DNA of 64,000 bases from SZUA-36 sp963749115. GTDB lineage: Bacteria > Pseudomonadota > Gammaproteobacteria > Xanthomonadales > SZUA-36. A model generated the notes under the pieces. That model ran no database searches. It was not told the origin of the DNA and was given only the letters and a program-made list of their open reading frames with translations. Position 1 is the stretch's first letter. The number at the start of each line of letters is the position of its first letter. The position numbers and the translations under genes are program-made. The stretch lies in contig CAVVLP010000008.1 in NCBI GenBank assembly GCA_963749115.1, positions 1 through 64,000 of the forward strand. The letters run 5' to 3'. Positions 63,250 through 64,000 of this stretch are shown in pieces.

Positions 63250-63525
63250 GCTGTTGCCCGTGTGAAAACCGTGAGTGCTATTGTATGAACAGTAACCGGT
63301 AATCACAATCGTTCGAAGGTAACAGGCTGCACATGCGGCGGCGCTGCTAACCCGAAGTAATGTCAAACAGGATGGTGAAAAGGCCAACTGTTTGCCAAAA
63401 ACACCACCTCCCTTCCCCACAACTACACCTCTTATTCTTTATCTTATTGTTTTTATTACGTTTATTATCATGGCATGAATTCTGCATCTATTAAACTAAA
63501 CCACACAACGACAGGAGACTGAATA
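63250..63525. other. Divergent promoter region sppA / pspA
   Basis: About 275 bases separate sppA from pspA. The only site I can assign is the sigma54-type promoter at 63471-63487. Confidence 0.5.
63471..63487 (+). promoter_or_regulatory. Sigma54 (-24/-12) promoter for pspA
   Basis: TGGCATGAATTCTGCAT carries the GG of the -24 box and the GC of the -12 box ten bases apart, close to the consensus TGGCACGN4TTGCW. It ends 38 bases before the pspA start. pspA is driven by sigma54 and PspF in other gammaproteobacteria, so the assignment fits. Confidence 0.8.
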
Positions 63526-64000
63526 ATGGGATCTTTTTCTCGCCTACGCTATGTAATCGCCGCAAATGTCAACTCACTGCTTGAGAAAGCCGAAGACCCG
63601 GAAAAACTTTTAAAGGCACTTATACGTGATATGGAAGATGCCTCCGACGACGCACGTCTTGCCAGCGCCGACCTTCTCGCTGAACAAACCCACCTGCAGC
63701 GTTTGAAGGAACGTTACGAGCGGGAGATTGAAGAATGGGCTGCGCGGGCACAAAAGTCCGTTGAAACCAACCGGGATGATCTGGCCCGTAGCGCATTGAA
63801 GGCCAAATCTGAACTTGAACAGGCACTTCAGTCAGCCATTGATGAATCCAGGAACCTGGAGGCCCGGATTACGCAACTTGAATTCGACATGGCCCAGTTG
63901 AAGAATAAACTGGCCGAGGCCAAGACAAAACTGAAAGATATCAGCACGCGTCACACACCAACCGGGAAAGGGCATGCTGGCCATACCGAGCAGGAACTCT
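63526..64000 (+). CDS. pspA: Phage-shock protein A (PspA/IM30), partial at window end
   Basis: An AGGAG ribosome site precedes MGSFSRLRYVIAANVNSLLE, then KAEDPEKLLKALIRDME, the amphipathic helix and first coiled segment of PspA. The remaining residues are continuous heptad-like helix (ERYEREIEEWAARAQKSVE, ITQLEFDMAQLKNKLAEAKT). The frame is open to the edge, so the last part is missing. It binds stressed inner membrane and, in its free form, inhibits PspF. The sigma54 promoter upstream supports the assignment. Confidence 0.93.
   Translation, partial: MGSFSRLRYVIAANVNSLLEKAEDPEKLLKALIRDMEDASDDARLASADLLAEQTHLQRLKERYEREIEEWAARAQKSVETNRDDLARSALKAKSELEQALQSAIDESRNLEARITQLEFDMAQLKNKLAEAKTKLKDISTRHTPTGKGHAGHTEQEL

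Noticed and set aside
1..64000. tRNA and rRNA genes or a prophage
   Set aside because: I saw no tRNA cloverleaf, rRNA-like stretch, integrase or phage structural gene. A tRNA could be missed by eye; a tRNA scan would decide.

Overview
The window reads as chromosomal DNA of an uncultured, probably marine or sediment, gammaproteobacterium with a Gram-negative envelope. The evidence is a complete Mla lipid-transport operon, a cobalamin-riboswitch-controlled BtuB-type receptor, Dpp/Opp and TRAP transporters, FNR next to oxygen-independent HemN, NhaD, SppA, and a sigma54-type promoter before pspA. The organism assignment is inference from gene content. I see no rRNA, tRNA, CRISPR array or prophage.

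Layout. 0-7 kb: a secreted sulfurtransferase, a copper-delivery pair (PCuAC + SCO), an exported SDR, and a minus-strand operon of a YtrA-type GntR regulator, ABC ATPase, ABC permease and acyltransferase. 7-14 kb: an accessory region with an unrecognised protein, a TIR-TM-TPR protein, a divergent pair (CARDB-like small protein and subtilase), a 272-bp direct repeat carrying gene fragments, and tiny ORFs. 14-27 kb: secreted and enzymatic genes (sugar dehydrogenase, VOC protein, outer-membrane protein, DUF547, esterase, endonuclease I, PqqB-like hydrolase, KDPG aldolase, GST-like protein, acyl-CoA ligase). 27-30 kb: inverted-repeat elements, then the riboswitch and btuB. 30-39 kb: carbonic anhydrase, 2-hydroxyacid dehydrogenase, FNR, HemN, NhaD, and a winged-helix/TPR regulator. 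39-43 kb: a TRAP operon (TatT, DctP, DctQ, DctM). 43-45 kb: a nucleotidyltransferase and a urate-oxidase-N-type membrane protein. 45.2-45.85 kb: a free-standing transcription unit with no convincing protein. 46-49.5 kb: mlaFEDC plus mlaA. 49.6-55.2 kb: a peptide ABC transporter. 55-64 kb: small lipoproteins, a YkvA-like protein, a glutaredoxin/HesB/rhodanese fusion, ExoIII, DgkA, a Kazal lipoprotein, SppA and the start of pspA.

The most interesting object is at 45262-45845, which I read as a candidate large structured non-coding RNA of about 584 nt. It has a sigma70-like promoter, an 11-bp operator-like dyad just upstream, and seven mini-hairpins spaced exactly 28 nt apart whose stems vary while pairing is kept. 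A nested multibranch domain follows, and a perfect 10-bp terminator hairpin with a GCAA loop and eight T residues ends the unit. I do not recognise it as a known class.

A second window-wide pattern: at least twelve otherwise well-preserved genes (including mlaF, hemN, dgkA and the peptide-binding protein) are each interrupted by one frame change. Ten of the twelve have one extra base modulo 3. Sequencing or assembly indels are the simplest explanation. I annotate each of these as one gene and mark the approximate break.
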